Source of the DNA: Sphingosinicella sp. CPCC 101087
GTDB taxonomy: Bacteria > Pseudomonadota > Alphaproteobacteria > Sphingomonadales > Sphingomonadaceae
Assembly (NCBI RefSeq): GCF_004151485.1
Contig: NZ_SBFF01000005.1
Coordinates: 26,001-90,000 of the forward strand
Reading direction: 5' to 3'
Length of the DNA stretch: 64,000 nucleotides
A program made the position numbers and the translations under genes. Every line of letters begins with the position of its first letter. Position 1 is the first letter of the stretch. The notes beneath the pieces are model-generated. The model worked only from the letters and a program-made list of their open reading frames with translations, had not been told where the DNA came from and did not search any database. Of this stretch, positions 44,642 through 53,319 are shown piece by piece.

Positions 44642-45757
44642 ATGTCGGTTCGCCCCTGGAGAGACATAGAGCGCCGCCGCTCGCGGCAGATCATGGTCGG
44701 CAGCCTGCCGGTCGGCGGCGACGCGCCGGTGAGCGTGCAGACCATGACCAACACGATCACCGCGGACGCCAAGGCGACGATCGATCAGATCCGCCGCTGC
44801 GAGGAAGCCGGGGCGGATATCGTCCGAGTCTCCTGCCCGGACGTGGAATCGACCGCGGCGCTCAGGCAGATCGTGCGCGCGGCGCGCGTGCCGATCGTCG
44901 CCGACATCCATTTCCACTACAAGAGGGCGCTCGAGGCCGCCGATGCCGGCGCCGCCTGCCTGCGGATCAATCCCGGCAATATCGGGTCGGACGAGCGGGT
45001 GCGCGAGGTGGTCAGCGCGGCAAAGGCGAATGGCTGCGCGATCCGGATCGGCGTCAATGCCGGCAGCCTGGAGCGCGACCTGCTCGAAAAATATGGCGAG
45101 CCCTGCCCGGAGGCGCTGGTGGAGAGCGCGCTCGATCACATCCGCCTGCTCGAGGAGCATGATTTCCGCAACTACAAGGTGGCGGTGAAGGCGTCGGACG
45201 TGTTCCTCGCTGTCGCTGCCTACCAGCAGCTCGCCGAAGCCGTCGACTGCCCGCTCCATCTCGGCATCACCGAGGCGGGCGGCCTTCGCGGCGGCACCGT
45301 CAAGAGCGCGATCGGCATCGGCTCGCTGCTCTGGTTCGGCATCGGCGACACGATCCGGGTCTCGCTGTCCGCGGAGCCGGAGGAGGAGGTGCGCGTCGGC
45401 TTCGAAATATTGAAGAGCCTGGGCATCCGCAATCGCGGCGTGCGAGTCGTTTCCTGCCCGAGCTGCGCGCGACAGGGCTTCGACGTCATTCGCACCGTGG
45501 AGGTGCTGGAGGAAAGGCTGTCGCATATCCGCACGCCGATGTCGCTTTCGGTGCTGGGCTGCGTCGTCAACGGGCCCGGCGAGGCGCGCGAAACCGATAT
45601 CGGGATCACCGGCGGCGGCAACGGCAAGCATATGGTCTATTTGTCCGGCGTGACCGACCATCATGTCCGCGACGACGACATGGTCGACCATATCGTCCGG
45701 CTGGTCGAGGCCAAGGCCGCGGAGATCGAGGCCGGCCAGGCCCAGGCGGCTGCCTGA
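44642..45757 (+). CDS. ispG: 4-hydroxy-3-methylbut-2-enyl diphosphate synthase IspG
   Basis: A 371-residue enzyme of the MEP isoprenoid pathway. The N-terminal TIM barrel ([20 protein letters not shown]) is followed by the [4Fe-4S] domain with cysteines in [13 protein letters not shown] and [14 protein letters not shown]. It reduces MEcPP to HMBPP. A TATATC sequence lies only about a dozen bases before the ATG and no Shine-Dalgarno is visible, so the mRNA may have a very short leader or none. Confidence 0.96.
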   Translation: MSVRPWRDIERRRSRQIMVGSLPVGGDAPVSVQTMTNTITADAKATIDQIRRCEEAGADIVRVSCPDVESTAALRQIVRAARVPIVADIHFHYKRALEAADAGAACLRINPGNIGSDERVREVVSAAKANGCAIRIGVNAGSLERDLLEKYGEPCPEALVESALDHIRLLEEHDFRNYKVAVKASDVFLAVAAYQQLAEAVDCPLHLGITEAGGLRGGTVKSAIGIGSLLWFGIGDTIRVSLSAEPEEEVRVGFEILKSLGIRNRGVRVVSCPSCARQGFDVIRTVEVLEERLSHIRTPMSLSVLGCVVNGPGEARETDIGITGGGNGKHMVYLSGVTDHHVRDDDMVDHIVRLVEAKAAEIEAGQAQAAA

Positions 45758-45779
45758 GCCTGGTTCCGGCGGCTCAGGC
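45752..45779. terminator. Hairpin spanning the stop codons of ispG and DUF2171
   Basis: Perfect 9-base arms (GCCTGAGCC / GGCTCAGGC) around a 10-base loop lie at the meeting point of two convergent genes. Each arm includes one gene's TGA stop codon. No T tract is seen; it may act as a bidirectional transcription stop. Confidence 0.5.
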
Positions 45780-46031
45780 CGCCGAGCCGTCCTGCTCCTC
45801 CTCGAACAGTGCGGCATTGCCGGCATTGGCCGACAGGCGCACCTTGTCGCCCTCCACAGCCGCGACCAGCCCGAGCGACAGATAATGATGATGGTCCTGA
45901 TGGCCGCCCTGGCCGGCGTCGGCCTTCACGAGCTTGAGCCGGTCACCTTCGATCCGGTCCACCGTGCCGAGGTGGACGCCGTCGGCGCCGATAACTTCCA
46001 TATCCGCGCGTATCTCGTCTCTTGCCGCCAT
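45774..46031 (-). CDS. DUF2171 family protein
   Basis: An 85-residue protein with IRADMEVIGADGVHLGTVDRIEGDRLKLVKAD, the usual DUF2171 core (a PRC-barrel-like small beta fold), and HHHYLSLGLVAAVEGDKVRLS. Such proteins are common in sphingomonads, often in stress-related gene groups; function unknown. Last gene of the minus-strand stress/signalling block, 50 bases after the flavoprotein gene. Confidence 0.85.
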   Translation of the reverse strand: MAARDEIRADMEVIGADGVHLGTVDRIEGDRLKLVKADAGQGGHQDHHHYLSLGLVAAVEGDKVRLSANAGNAALFEEEQDGSAA

Positions 46032-46081
46032 GTCGTTTCTCCTTCTGGTGGGTAAAGGGCTGCCGCGGGTCGGCCGCGGCT

Positions 46082-47761
46082 TCAGGCGGTCGCCGTCAGG
46101 CGCGGCATCAGGTCCGGCGCACGGGCCTGCGCGAGATAGGTGTGCAAGGCAGCGACCACCTGCGCGCCGTCGCCGACCGCCGACGCGACGCGCTTGATCG
46201 AGCCAGCCCGGACGTCGCCGACGGCGAACACGCCGCGGCGGCTGGTCTCGAGGGGCAACCGGGCCTTCGTGCAGGAGCCGCCGGTGCGCACGAACCCGCG
46301 CTCGTCGAGCTCCAGACCGCAGCCACTCAGCCAGTCCGTATTGGGCTCCGCGCCGATGAACAGGAAGAGCTGGCTGACCGACCGGCGCTCCTCGGCGCCC
46401 GACCCCCGGTCGCGCCAGCGGATGGCCTCCAGCTCGCCGGCGCTCCCCTCGAGCGCCGACACTTCGGCCCCGGTCACGATCTCCACATTGGATAGGCCGG
46501 AAAGCCGTTCGACCAGATAGGCCGACATCGTCTCCTCAATCGGGCGGCGCGCGAGCAGCAGGATTCGTGCGGCATGGTCGGCGAGATAGGCGACCGCCTG
46601 GCCGGCCGAGTTACCACCGCCGACCAGCACAACCTCCTCGGCTTCGCACAATTTCGCCTCGCTGGGCGATGCCCAGTAATGGACCGTCGTGCCTTCGAAC
46701 GCTTCGAGGTCGCGCACGTCGGGGCGGCGATAGCGGGCGCCGGTGGCGACGACCACGGCGCGGGCGCGTATCGTCTCCTCTTCCGCCAGGCGCAGCAGAA
46801 AATCGCCGGTATCGCCTTCAAGCTGAAGCGCCTCGTCGGGGATGGCTATCTCGACTCCGAACTTCTGCGCCTGGCTGAAGGCGCGGCCCATCAGCGCCAT
46901 TCCCGATATTCCGGTCGGGAAGCCGAGATAATTCTCGATTCGTGCCGACGCGCCCGCCTGGCCGCCGAAGGCGCGGCAATCCACGACGATCGCCGACAGG
47001 CCTTCCGAGCCGGCATAGACGGCGGTGGCCAGGCCGGCCGGTCCGCAGCCGACGATCGCGACGTCGAAGATGCGGTCCGCATCGATCGGGCGGGCCAGAC
47101 CGATGCACCGGCCGAGCGCCGCCTCGGTCGGGTTGCGCAGCAACTGTCCGTTCGGACAGACGACGATCGGCAGCATCTCGGGCGCAACCTGGAAGCGTTC
47201 GACGAGGGCGCGTCCGCAGGAATCGCTTTCCGGATCGAGCCGTGAGTGCGGATGACCGTTGCGGGAGAGAAAGTTGACCAGCCGGAGCACGCCGGCATCG
47301 CCGGCATGGCCGACGATGATCGGCCCGCCGCCGCCCGTCTCGAGCAGGCCCATTCGGCGCAGAATCAGCGCGCGCATGATACGCTCGCCGATGACCGCTT
47401 CGGACGCGAGGAGGGCACGCAATTGCCCAGGCGCGATGACCAGCAGCTCGACCTCGCCGATCGCCCGGGCGTCGACCAACGACGGACGTCCGGAAAGCTG
47501 GGCAAGCTCGCCCATGAAATCCCCCGCCCGGTGAGTGACGATCGTGGACCGCGCGCCGGCGGCGCTTTGGCTGATCTCTACGGCTCCGGCCAGGAGGACG
47601 GCAAGGCCGTGCCCCGTCTCGCCGGTCCTCACGATCATGGCACCGTCGGAGAATCGGCGCCGCTCCCCGAAACGGAGCAGCCGCTCGACCGCGCGCGGCT
47701 CGAGCGTCGGGAACATCTGGTCGCCGCGCGTGTCCGCAAGCCTCTGTTCGGGCACGGTCAT
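46082..47761 (-). CDS. Three-domain flavoprotein: cNMP-binding, thioredoxin-like, thioredoxin-reductase-like
   Basis: A 559-residue fusion. Residues about 20-135 are a cyclic-nucleotide-binding/CRP-like domain (GDFMGELAQLSGRPSLVDARA). About 145-222 is a thioredoxin-fold-like module (GVLRLVNFLSRNGHPH, VVCPNGQLLRNP). About 232-559 is a pyridine nucleotide-disulfide oxidoreductase with FAD motif VAIVGCGPAGLA and NAD(P)H motif VVLVGGGNSAGQA. The CxxC of thioredoxin reductases is missing: the matching region reads VHYWASPSEAKLC. The Arg before Ser in the canonical cAMP loop is replaced by Pro, so the ligand may differ. Start chosen at the ATG at 47761, four bases after a small ORF. Confidence 0.85.
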   Translation of the reverse strand: MTVPEQRLADTRGDQMFPTLEPRAVERLLRFGERRRFSDGAMIVRTGETGHGLAVLLAGAVEISQSAAGARSTIVTHRAGDFMGELAQLSGRPSLVDARAIGEVELLVIAPGQLRALLASEAVIGERIMRALILRRMGLLETGGGGPIIVGHAGDAGVLRLVNFLSRNGHPHSRLDPESDSCGRALVERFQVAPEMLPIVVCPNGQLLRNPTEAALGRCIGLARPIDADRIFDVAIVGCGPAGLATAVYAGSEGLSAIVVDCRAFGGQAGASARIENYLGFPTGISGMALMGRAFSQAQKFGVEIAIPDEALQLEGDTGDFLLRLAEEETIRARAVVVATGARYRRPDVRDLEAFEGTTVHYWASPSEAKLCEAEEVVLVGGGNSAGQAVAYLADHAARILLLARRPIEETMSAYLVERLSGLSNVEIVTGAEVSALEGSAGELEAIRWRDRGSGAEERRSVSQLFLFIGAEPNTDWLSGCGLELDERGFVRTGGSCTKARLPLETSRRGVFAVGDVRAGSIKRVASAVGDGAQVVAALHTYLAQARAPDLMPRLTATA

Positions 47762-47765
47762 GGCG

Positions 47766-47852
47766 TCAGTGCGCCGCCTGCAGCGGTTCCGAAGCGGCCG
47801 GTGCCGCAAGGGCGGCCGCGGTTCGATCCGAGCGGACAGGGCGCTGCATCAT
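47766..47852 (-). CDS. 28-codon small ORF upstream of the flavoprotein
   Basis: Starts ATGATG with GGAAGGA about eight bases upstream, a better ribosome-binding site than the flavoprotein itself has, and ends four bases before the flavoprotein ATG. It encodes an Ala-rich peptide MMQRPVRSDRTAAALAAPAA plus eight residues. It looks like a leader peptide or translational-coupling device. No homologue is recognised and it may not have its own function. Confidence 0.45.
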   Translation of the reverse strand: MMQRPVRSDRTAAALAAPAASEPLQAAH

Positions 47853-47922
47853 TCTGCTTTCCTTCCAGGGTGCGAGCCGCCCCGTGGGTGGGGAGGCGGG
47901 ACGGCCCGCGAGGCGTGTCAGG

Positions 47923-48792
47923 CTAAGCCCGGGTGGGCTCGGCCAGGATGAACGGCTTCGTCGTCGTGGCCTCGGACTGGATGAAGTCGAGGATGTCCGC
48001 ATTGACCCGATCCGGGTCGGTCTGGGCAATACCGTGATTGCCGCCCTCATATTCCTTCAGCAGGGCGCCGGGGACGAGCTTGATCCCGGCGCGCGCGGCC
48101 GGGTCGATCGGCACGATCTGATCGTCCGTGCTGTGGATGATCAAGGTGGGCACGTCGACCCGCCTGAGATCGTCCGAATAGTCCACCTCGGAAAATTCGC
48201 GGATGCAGTCATACTGACCCTTGATCCCGCCCATCATCCCCATGAGCCAGAACGACTCTCGCAGGCCTTCCGATACCTGCGCGCCTTCCCGGTTGAAACC
48301 GTAGAAGGGGAGGGTGAGATCCCGGTAAAATTGCGAGCGATCCCCGAACACGCCCTTGCGGATATCGTCGAAGGCTTCGATCGGAGTGCCGTTCGGATTG
48401 GCGGCGGTCTTGAGCATCAGCGGCGGCACGGCCTCGAGCAGCACCAGGCCGGCAATGCGGGACGTGCCGTGGCGGCCCACATAATGGGTGACCTCGCCGC
48501 CGCCGGTCGAATGGCCGACCAGCACCACGTCCTTCAGATCTAGCGCCTCGATAAGCTCGGCGAGATCGTCGGCATATTGGTCCATATTGTTGCCGTCCCA
48601 GGTCTGAGCCGACCGGCCGTGGCTGCGGCGATCGTGCGCGACGACCCGGAAGCCACGCTGCCCGAAATAGAGCAGCTGATTGTCCCAGGCGTCCGAGCTG
48701 AGCGGCCAGCCGTGCGAGAACAGGATCGGCTGACCCGCGCCCCAGTCCTTGTAGAAAATCTCGGTACCGTCGCGCGTGGTGATCGTCGGCAT
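47923..48792 (-). CDS. Alpha/beta hydrolase (non-haem haloperoxidase-like)
   Basis: A 289-residue enzyme. The N-terminal TRDGTEIFYKDWGAGQPILF, oxyanion HGWPLSSDAWDNQ, the nucleophile elbow VLVGHSTGGGEV, Asp in IIHSTDDQIVP and the C-terminal His in YEGGNHGIA are typical of bacterial chloroperoxidase/arylesterase-type hydrolases. Probably an esterase or perhydrolase, cytoplasmic. The ATG has GGAAGAGGAGA upstream. Lies in the minus-strand block between the histidine kinase and the flavoprotein. Confidence 0.88.
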   Translation of the reverse strand: MPTITTRDGTEIFYKDWGAGQPILFSHGWPLSSDAWDNQLLYFGQRGFRVVAHDRRSHGRSAQTWDGNNMDQYADDLAELIEALDLKDVVLVGHSTGGGEVTHYVGRHGTSRIAGLVLLEAVPPLMLKTAANPNGTPIEAFDDIRKGVFGDRSQFYRDLTLPFYGFNREGAQVSEGLRESFWLMGMMGGIKGQYDCIREFSEVDYSDDLRRVDVPTLIIHSTDDQIVPIDPAARAGIKLVPGALLKEYEGGNHGIAQTDPDRVNADILDFIQSEATTTKPFILAEPTRA

Positions 48793-48871
48793 TGAAAATC
48801 TCCTCTTCCGGGGGAGATTCGAGCATGCCCTCGCGCTCACGGGGTGCCCATTCTACGATGGGACGGGGGGC

Positions 48872-50500
48872 CTATACCTTCGTATGAGTGGACATTTCGG
48901 GCCTCGCCGGATGCGTCTCGAACGGTTCCGCACCGACGGCGGCCGGCAGCGTGAAGACGAAGCGCGCGCCGCGGCCGGCCGTCTCATGTGCGATGCGGCC
49001 ACCATGCGCCTCGACGATCGAACGGCAGAGCGAGAGGCCGATGCCCAAGCCGGCCGGCTTGGTCGTGAAGAAGCTGTCGAACAGGCGCGTCGTTTCTCCT
49101 TCTGGGATGCCGGGTCCATTGTCCTCGACCTCGACCCGGACGGCTTGGTCCGCGGCATGGAGGCGCAAGGCGAGCCGCCGGTCCCGCGCCGGAACCTGAT
49201 CGAGCGCCTGCAGGGCGTTGACGATCAGGTTCACCAGCACCTGCTGGATCTGGGTGCGGTCACCGGACACCAGGGGCAAGTGGGGATCGACGTGGACTTC
49301 GGCCTCCACCTCGCGGATCCGGAGCTCGCGGTCGAGAAAGGCGAGGGTCTCCGTCACCAGATCGTCGACCGCCACCGCGACCGGTTCCGGTGAGGCGCGC
49401 GAAGCCATTCCCCTTATCCTGGCGATGATGTCCGCGGCACGCCGCGCATCGGCCACCATCCGTCCTGCCAGCCGGCGTACCTCCTCGAGCTCCGGCTCCG
49501 GCCTCGCCAGCCAGCGCAGGCTCGCCTCGCCGTTGGTGGCGATGGCGGCGAGCGGCTGATTGACCTCGTGCGCGATCGACGCGGTCAGTTCTCCCAAGGT
49601 CGCGACCCGCGCCGCATGGGCGAAATCGGACTGCACCTGGCGAAGCATCCGTTCGGCGCGAAGCCGATCCGAGATGTCGATCACGCCGATGAGCAGCACG
49701 CCGCTCCGGCGGCTCTCGGGCGACCAGGAAACCGTGAAAAGGACATCGAGCTCGCTCCCGGCGAGATCGCGCAGGCGCGTCTCGGTCATCATGTGCGGCC
49801 GCTTCTCGAACGTCTCCACCAAGGCTTCGGCGAAGACCGGCAGGCTGGAGTCGGGCCAGTAGCGGTCGACGTCGCCGCCGATCATCTCCTCCGGCGAGGC
49901 GGCGCCGAACAGCGACAGGGCCTTGGCGTTGACGTCGAGCACGCGCGAACGCCGCATGGCCTCGCGCACCAGGTCGGGGTTGCCGGCCAGGTGAGACCGA
50001 AGATCGGCCCCGGCGTCGCGAAGCGGGAGCAGCAGGGGCCCGACGCCGGCAAAGTCGACCTCGAAGAAGGCGACCGACATGGCCTGGAAAAGGTTGCGGT
50101 AGCGATATTCGGTGAGCTGGGCGGCTTCCTCCGCGGCCCGGCGGGCGGTGAGGTCGCGTCCCGTCTCGACGACGCAGGGCCCGCTATGGTCGTGGCCGCG
50201 CTGCAGCGACCATCTCACGTCGATCCGAACGGGGTTGCCGTCGCGGGTGGTGCGGGTGATCTCGCCCTCCCACGCTCCATGGGCGTGGAGGCCCGCCTCC
50301 ATGACCTTCAGGCGCTCGGGATCCCGGCAGTGCAGCAGATCGTGGAGGTTGCGGCCGACCGCCTCCCGGCGCGGCCAGCCGTACAGCGCCTCGGCCGCCG
50401 CGTTCCACTGGAGGATTCGGTCGTCGAGATCGCGGACGATGATACTGTCGTGGACCAGGTCGAGGATGCCGGCGCCCTGCGACCAGCTCGGCCCATCCAT
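48872..50500 (-). CDS. PAS-domain sensor histidine kinase (FixL/NtrB-like, soluble)
   Basis: A 542-residue kinase without transmembrane segments. PAS 1 spans about 8-120 (LVHDSIIVRDLDDRILQWNAAAEALYGW), PAS 2 about 130-280. The dimerisation/phosphotransfer helix has His311 in TASIAHEVNQPLAAIA. The ATPase domain has NLIVNALQAL, DNGPGIPEG and GLGIGLSLCRSIVEAHGG. PAS 1 lacks an obvious haem-binding His context, so oxygen sensing is not shown. ATG with GGGAGG upstream. Follows the receiver gene by 31 bases, likely one phosphorelay unit with the two regulators upstream. Confidence 0.9.
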   Translation of the reverse strand: MDGPSWSQGAGILDLVHDSIIVRDLDDRILQWNAAAEALYGWPRREAVGRNLHDLLHCRDPERLKVMEAGLHAHGAWEGEITRTTRDGNPVRIDVRWSLQRGHDHSGPCVVETGRDLTARRAAEEAAQLTEYRYRNLFQAMSVAFFEVDFAGVGPLLLPLRDAGADLRSHLAGNPDLVREAMRRSRVLDVNAKALSLFGAASPEEMIGGDVDRYWPDSSLPVFAEALVETFEKRPHMMTETRLRDLAGSELDVLFTVSWSPESRRSGVLLIGVIDISDRLRAERMLRQVQSDFAHAARVATLGELTASIAHEVNQPLAAIATNGEASLRWLARPEPELEEVRRLAGRMVADARRAADIIARIRGMASRASPEPVAVAVDDLVTETLAFLDRELRIREVEAEVHVDPHLPLVSGDRTQIQQVLVNLIVNALQALDQVPARDRRLALRLHAADQAVRVEVEDNGPGIPEGETTRLFDSFFTTKPAGLGIGLSLCRSIVEAHGGRIAHETAGRGARFVFTLPAAVGAEPFETHPARPEMSTHTKV

Positions 50501-50531
50501 CTCGTCCTCCCGGCATGAAGCTGCCGGGCGA

Positions 50532-50897
50532 TCATGCGGCGAGCGCGCGCTCGACGCAATCCAGAAGCGCTTCCGAATCGAACGGCTTGCGCAGGATGCA
50601 CAGGGCCCCGCCCGCGCGGGCCTGCTGCTCGAGCGCCGGATCGTCGCGGGCGGTAATCATGATGACCGGAACGTCGAAGCCCGAGCGGCGCAGCTGCGCG
50701 GTCATCTCGATTCCGCTGAGGCCCGGCATGCGGATGTCGGTAATGACGCAGCCGCAGCGCCCGTCCTGCACGGCGAGGAAGTCCTCCGCGCAGGCAAAGC
50801 CTCGCGCCGCATAGCCCATCGACCGCAGCAGCCCCAGCAGAGCGTCGCGAAGCGACTCATCGTCCTCGACTATCGAAACGAAGCGGTCGGGCGTCAC
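50532..50897 (-). CDS. Stand-alone receiver-domain response regulator
   Basis: A 121-residue CheY-like receiver: acidic pocket VEDDES near 11-14, phospho-acceptor Asp54 in CVITDIRMPG, Thr82 and Lys104 in LRKPF. No output domain. It may act as phosphate sink, shuttle or competitor between the adjacent kinase and the FixJ-type regulator. The GTG at 50897 with GAGAGG upstream starts the domain properly; longer frames add no domain. Confidence 0.88.
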   Translation of the reverse strand: MTPDRFVSIVEDDESLRDALLGLLRSMGYAARGFACAEDFLAVQDGRCGCVITDIRMPGLSGIEMTAQLRRSGFDVPVIMITARDDPALEQQARAGGALCILRKPFDSEALLDCVERALAA

Positions 50898-50964
50898 GGC
50901 AATCCTCTCGGGGGAAGCATTCCAGAGTTTCGCGGCATGCGACACTATACGTGGGTATGCGGCC

Positions 50965-51594
50965 TCAGCTGGGGCCGGCGCCGAGCGCCTCGGCCATCCT
51001 GACCAGATCGGGCAGGGTGCGGGCACCCATCTTCCGCATCGCGGCGCCGCGATGGATCTTCACCGTGATCTCGCTCAAAGCCAGGTCGCCGGCCACCTGC
51101 TTGTTGAGCCGGCCGGCCGCCACCATCAGCATCACCTGCCGTTCCCGCGGCGACAGCGTCGCGAAGCGGGCGTGAAGGTCGGCGTGACGGCCTTCGGCCT
51201 CCCGGCGCTCGACGTCCCGCTCGATCGCGGCGGCGACCGCGTCGAGCATGTCCTGGTCACGGAACGGCTTAGCGAGGAAATCCACCGCGCCGGCCTTCAT
51301 GCCGCGTACCGTCATCGGTATGTCGCCATGGCCGGTCATCAGCACGACGGGCAGATGAACCCCATGCTCGGCGAGCCTGGCCTGGAAATCGAGGCCGCTG
51401 AGCCCGGGGAGCCGGACGTCCAGCACCAGGCAGCCGGGCCGGTCGGGCCGTGGCGCATCGAGGAAGCCTTGCGCCGAGCCGTAGGTGCGAGCCTCCAGGT
51501 CGACCGAGCGGAACAGGCTCGCCAAGGCGTCGGCAAGGGACGAGTCGTCGTCCACGACGTGAACGAGAGGCCTGGCGCTCGGCTTGATCGACAT
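50965..51594 (-). CDS. FixJ-family response regulator
   Basis: A 209-residue regulator. The receiver (1-125) has DDD near 15-17, phospho-acceptor Asp59 in LVLDVRLPGLSG, Thr87 and Lys109 in FLAKPF, with MTGHGDIPMTVRGMKAGAVDF as in FixJ/TtrR. The C-terminal LuxR-type HTH (about 145-205) has ATLSPRERQVMLMVAAGRLNKQVA. It is probably the transcriptional output of the neighbouring PAS kinase. First gene of the minus-strand block; a large symmetric dyad lies 76 bases upstream. Confidence 0.9.
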   Translation of the reverse strand: MSIKPSARPLVHVVDDDSSLADALASLFRSVDLEARTYGSAQGFLDAPRPDRPGCLVLDVRLPGLSGLDFQARLAEHGVHLPVVLMTGHGDIPMTVRGMKAGAVDFLAKPFRDQDMLDAVAAAIERDVERREAEGRHADLHARFATLSPRERQVMLMVAAGRLNKQVAGDLALSEITVKIHRGAAMRKMGARTLPDLVRMAEALGAGPS

Positions 51595-51669
51595 GGCTCG
51601 GAATCGCTCCCCCTTCCCCCCGGGCCATATCACCATAGGTCGGTTCCGCATCCAAGGGGCGCGCATCAT

Positions 51670-51696
51670 TGACGAATTGCCTGTGGCAAACCGTCA
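51670..51696. promoter_or_regulatory. Two-level symmetric dyad between fixJ-like and cell-wall hydrolase genes
   Basis: A 27-base element with exact symmetry: outer arms TGACG and CGTCA, inner arms TTGCC and GGCAA, two-base gaps on each side and a TGT centre. It lies in the 125-base divergent spacer between the FixJ-type regulator and the cell-wall hydrolase. It fits an operator for a dimeric regulator, possibly the FixJ-type protein itself, acting on both directions. A TTGACG inside it (51669-51674) may double as a -35 element for the hydrolase gene. Confidence 0.5.
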
Positions 51697-51719
51697 CATT
51701 CGCCGGTTAGGATGCCATC

Positions 51720-52355
51720 ATGAAAGCGACGCTCGTACTCGGCGTGGCCGCCGGACTCGTCATCTTCGCCGCCCAGGCGCAGGGGGGGCAGGACGAGCGC
51801 GCCGGCGCCTCGCCCGATCCCGCGGGGCCGGTCCTCGAGTGGGACGAGCTGGCGCAGGGCTTTGGCGGCCGGCCGGTGCTCCGTCCGTCAGCGGCCGCTC
51901 CCGACTTCGTCGCCGAGCCTCCGGCGGCCGAACTCGACGTCGTCGATGCCCATTGGATGGCGCTTACCATGTGGGGCGAGGCGCGCGGAAGCGGCGAGGA
52001 AGCGATGCGCGCGGTCGGCCACGTCATCGACAATCGCCGCCGCGCCGGCCATCACGGCGCGTTCGTCACCGAGACGGTGAGCGAGGCGTGGCAGTTCAGC
52101 TGCTGGAATCCGGGCGATCCCAATCGCGCGGCGATCCAGGGCATCGACCGGCTGCCCCGCGAAAGCCGCGATTTCGAGATGTGGGTGGCCGCCCGGCGAA
52201 TCGCCGCCGAGATACTGGCCGAGCGCTCGGCAGATCCAACCGAGGGCGCGCTCTTCTACCACACGGCCGACGTCGCGCCGAGCTGGTCCCGGGGCATGGA
52301 GCCGGCGCGGCAGATCGGCGGCCATCTATTCTTCCGCACTGCGCGCCGAACCTGA
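51720..52355 (+). CDS. SleB/CwlJ-type cell-wall hydrolase
   Basis: A 211-residue exported protein with an N-terminal signal peptide (to about residue 20), a Pro-rich linker, and a Hydrolase_2 domain (about 75-211): HWMALTMWGEARGSGEEAMRAVGHVIDNRRR with the catalytic Glu in WGEARG, WQFSCWNP and ALFYHTADVAPSW. Members cleave peptidoglycan; in Gram-negative bacteria they probably remodel the wall. ATG with AGGA upstream. Confidence 0.88.
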   Translation: MKATLVLGVAAGLVIFAAQAQGGQDERAGASPDPAGPVLEWDELAQGFGGRPVLRPSAAAPDFVAEPPAAELDVVDAHWMALTMWGEARGSGEEAMRAVGHVIDNRRRAGHHGAFVTETVSEAWQFSCWNPGDPNRAAIQGIDRLPRESRDFEMWVAARRIAAEILAERSADPTEGALFYHTADVAPSWSRGMEPARQIGGHLFFRTARRT

Positions 52356-52410
52356 CGCGGCCAGCGGCGGCGCGATTCCCTCAGTCGGCGAATCCCTCTA
52401 TGCGGCGGCG

Positions 52411-53310
52411 ATGAACCGGTCCGTCCCCAGCATCGCGCTGCCCTTCGCCGTCGCGACGCTCGGCATCGCCCTCTTCTCGGGCATGGATGCGGTGATGAAG
52501 CATCTGGCGCTGGCGATCGGCGCCTATAACGCGCTGCTGTGGCGCACCTTGACGGGGGCGGTGATCGGCGGCCTGATCTTCTTCGGCCTGCGCAGGCCCT
52601 GGCCGGGACGCGCGGCGATGCGCATCCACCTCATTCGCGGCATCATGTCCTCGGTAATGGCGATCCTCTTCTTCTGGGGTCTCGCCCGCGTGCCGCTTGC
52701 GCAGGGCGTCGCCCTCGCCTTCGTCGCGCCGCTGATCGCCCTCTATCTCGCCGCGTTGATCCTGAAGGAGAAGATCGAGCGCCGAGCCATCCTGGCGTCC
52801 CTGCTCGGCTTCGCCGGAGTGCTCGTGATCCTCGCCGGCCAGGCGCAGGCCGACCTCGGCCCCGAAGCCTTTCGGGGCGCGCTCGCCATCCTCGCCTCGG
52901 CGGCGCTCTATGCGTGGAACATCATCCTGATGCGTCAGCAGGCGCTCGTCGCCAAACCTTTCGAGATCGCCTTCTTCATGAGCGCGATCATGAGCGCCTG
53001 CTTTCTGCTGGTCGCGCCGCTGCTCGGCGATGTGCCCGCCGCCGGGCATGTTCCGGCGATTCTCTCCTCGGCCGCTCTGGCCTTCGGGTCTCTGCTGCTG
53101 CTTTCCTGGGCCTATGCCCGCGCAGAGGCGCAATATCTCGCGCCGGTCGAATATACCGCCTTCATCTGGGCGTCGATGTTCGGCCTGATCTTCTTCGCCG
53201 AGCCGGTGCGGCCACTGACCCTCGCCGGGGCGGCGATGATCGTCGTCGCCTGCATCCTCGCGGCGCGGCGGACCGCATCTCCCGTCGCCGACCCGGCGGC
53301 CGGAGTATAG
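52411..53310 (+). CDS. EamA/DMT-family transporter
   Basis: A 299-residue inner-membrane protein with ten hydrophobic helices and two EamA repeats (about 10-140 and 150-285; ALPFAVATLGIALFSGMDAV and SWAYARAEAQYLAPVEYTAFIWA). RhaT/YdcZ-type exporters of this family move amino acids or other metabolites. Substrate not predictable. The ATG starts at the normal N-terminus; ten bases before the SMR gene. Confidence 0.88.
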   Translation: MNRSVPSIALPFAVATLGIALFSGMDAVMKHLALAIGAYNALLWRTLTGAVIGGLIFFGLRRPWPGRAAMRIHLIRGIMSSVMAILFFWGLARVPLAQGVALAFVAPLIALYLAALILKEKIERRAILASLLGFAGVLVILAGQAQADLGPEAFRGALAILASAALYAWNIILMRQQALVAKPFEIAFFMSAIMSACFLLVAPLLGDVPAAGHVPAILSSAALAFGSLLLLSWAYARAEAQYLAPVEYTAFIWASMFGLIFFAEPVRPLTLAGAAMIVVACILAARRTASPVADPAAGV

Positions 53311-53319
53311 GAGGGCATC

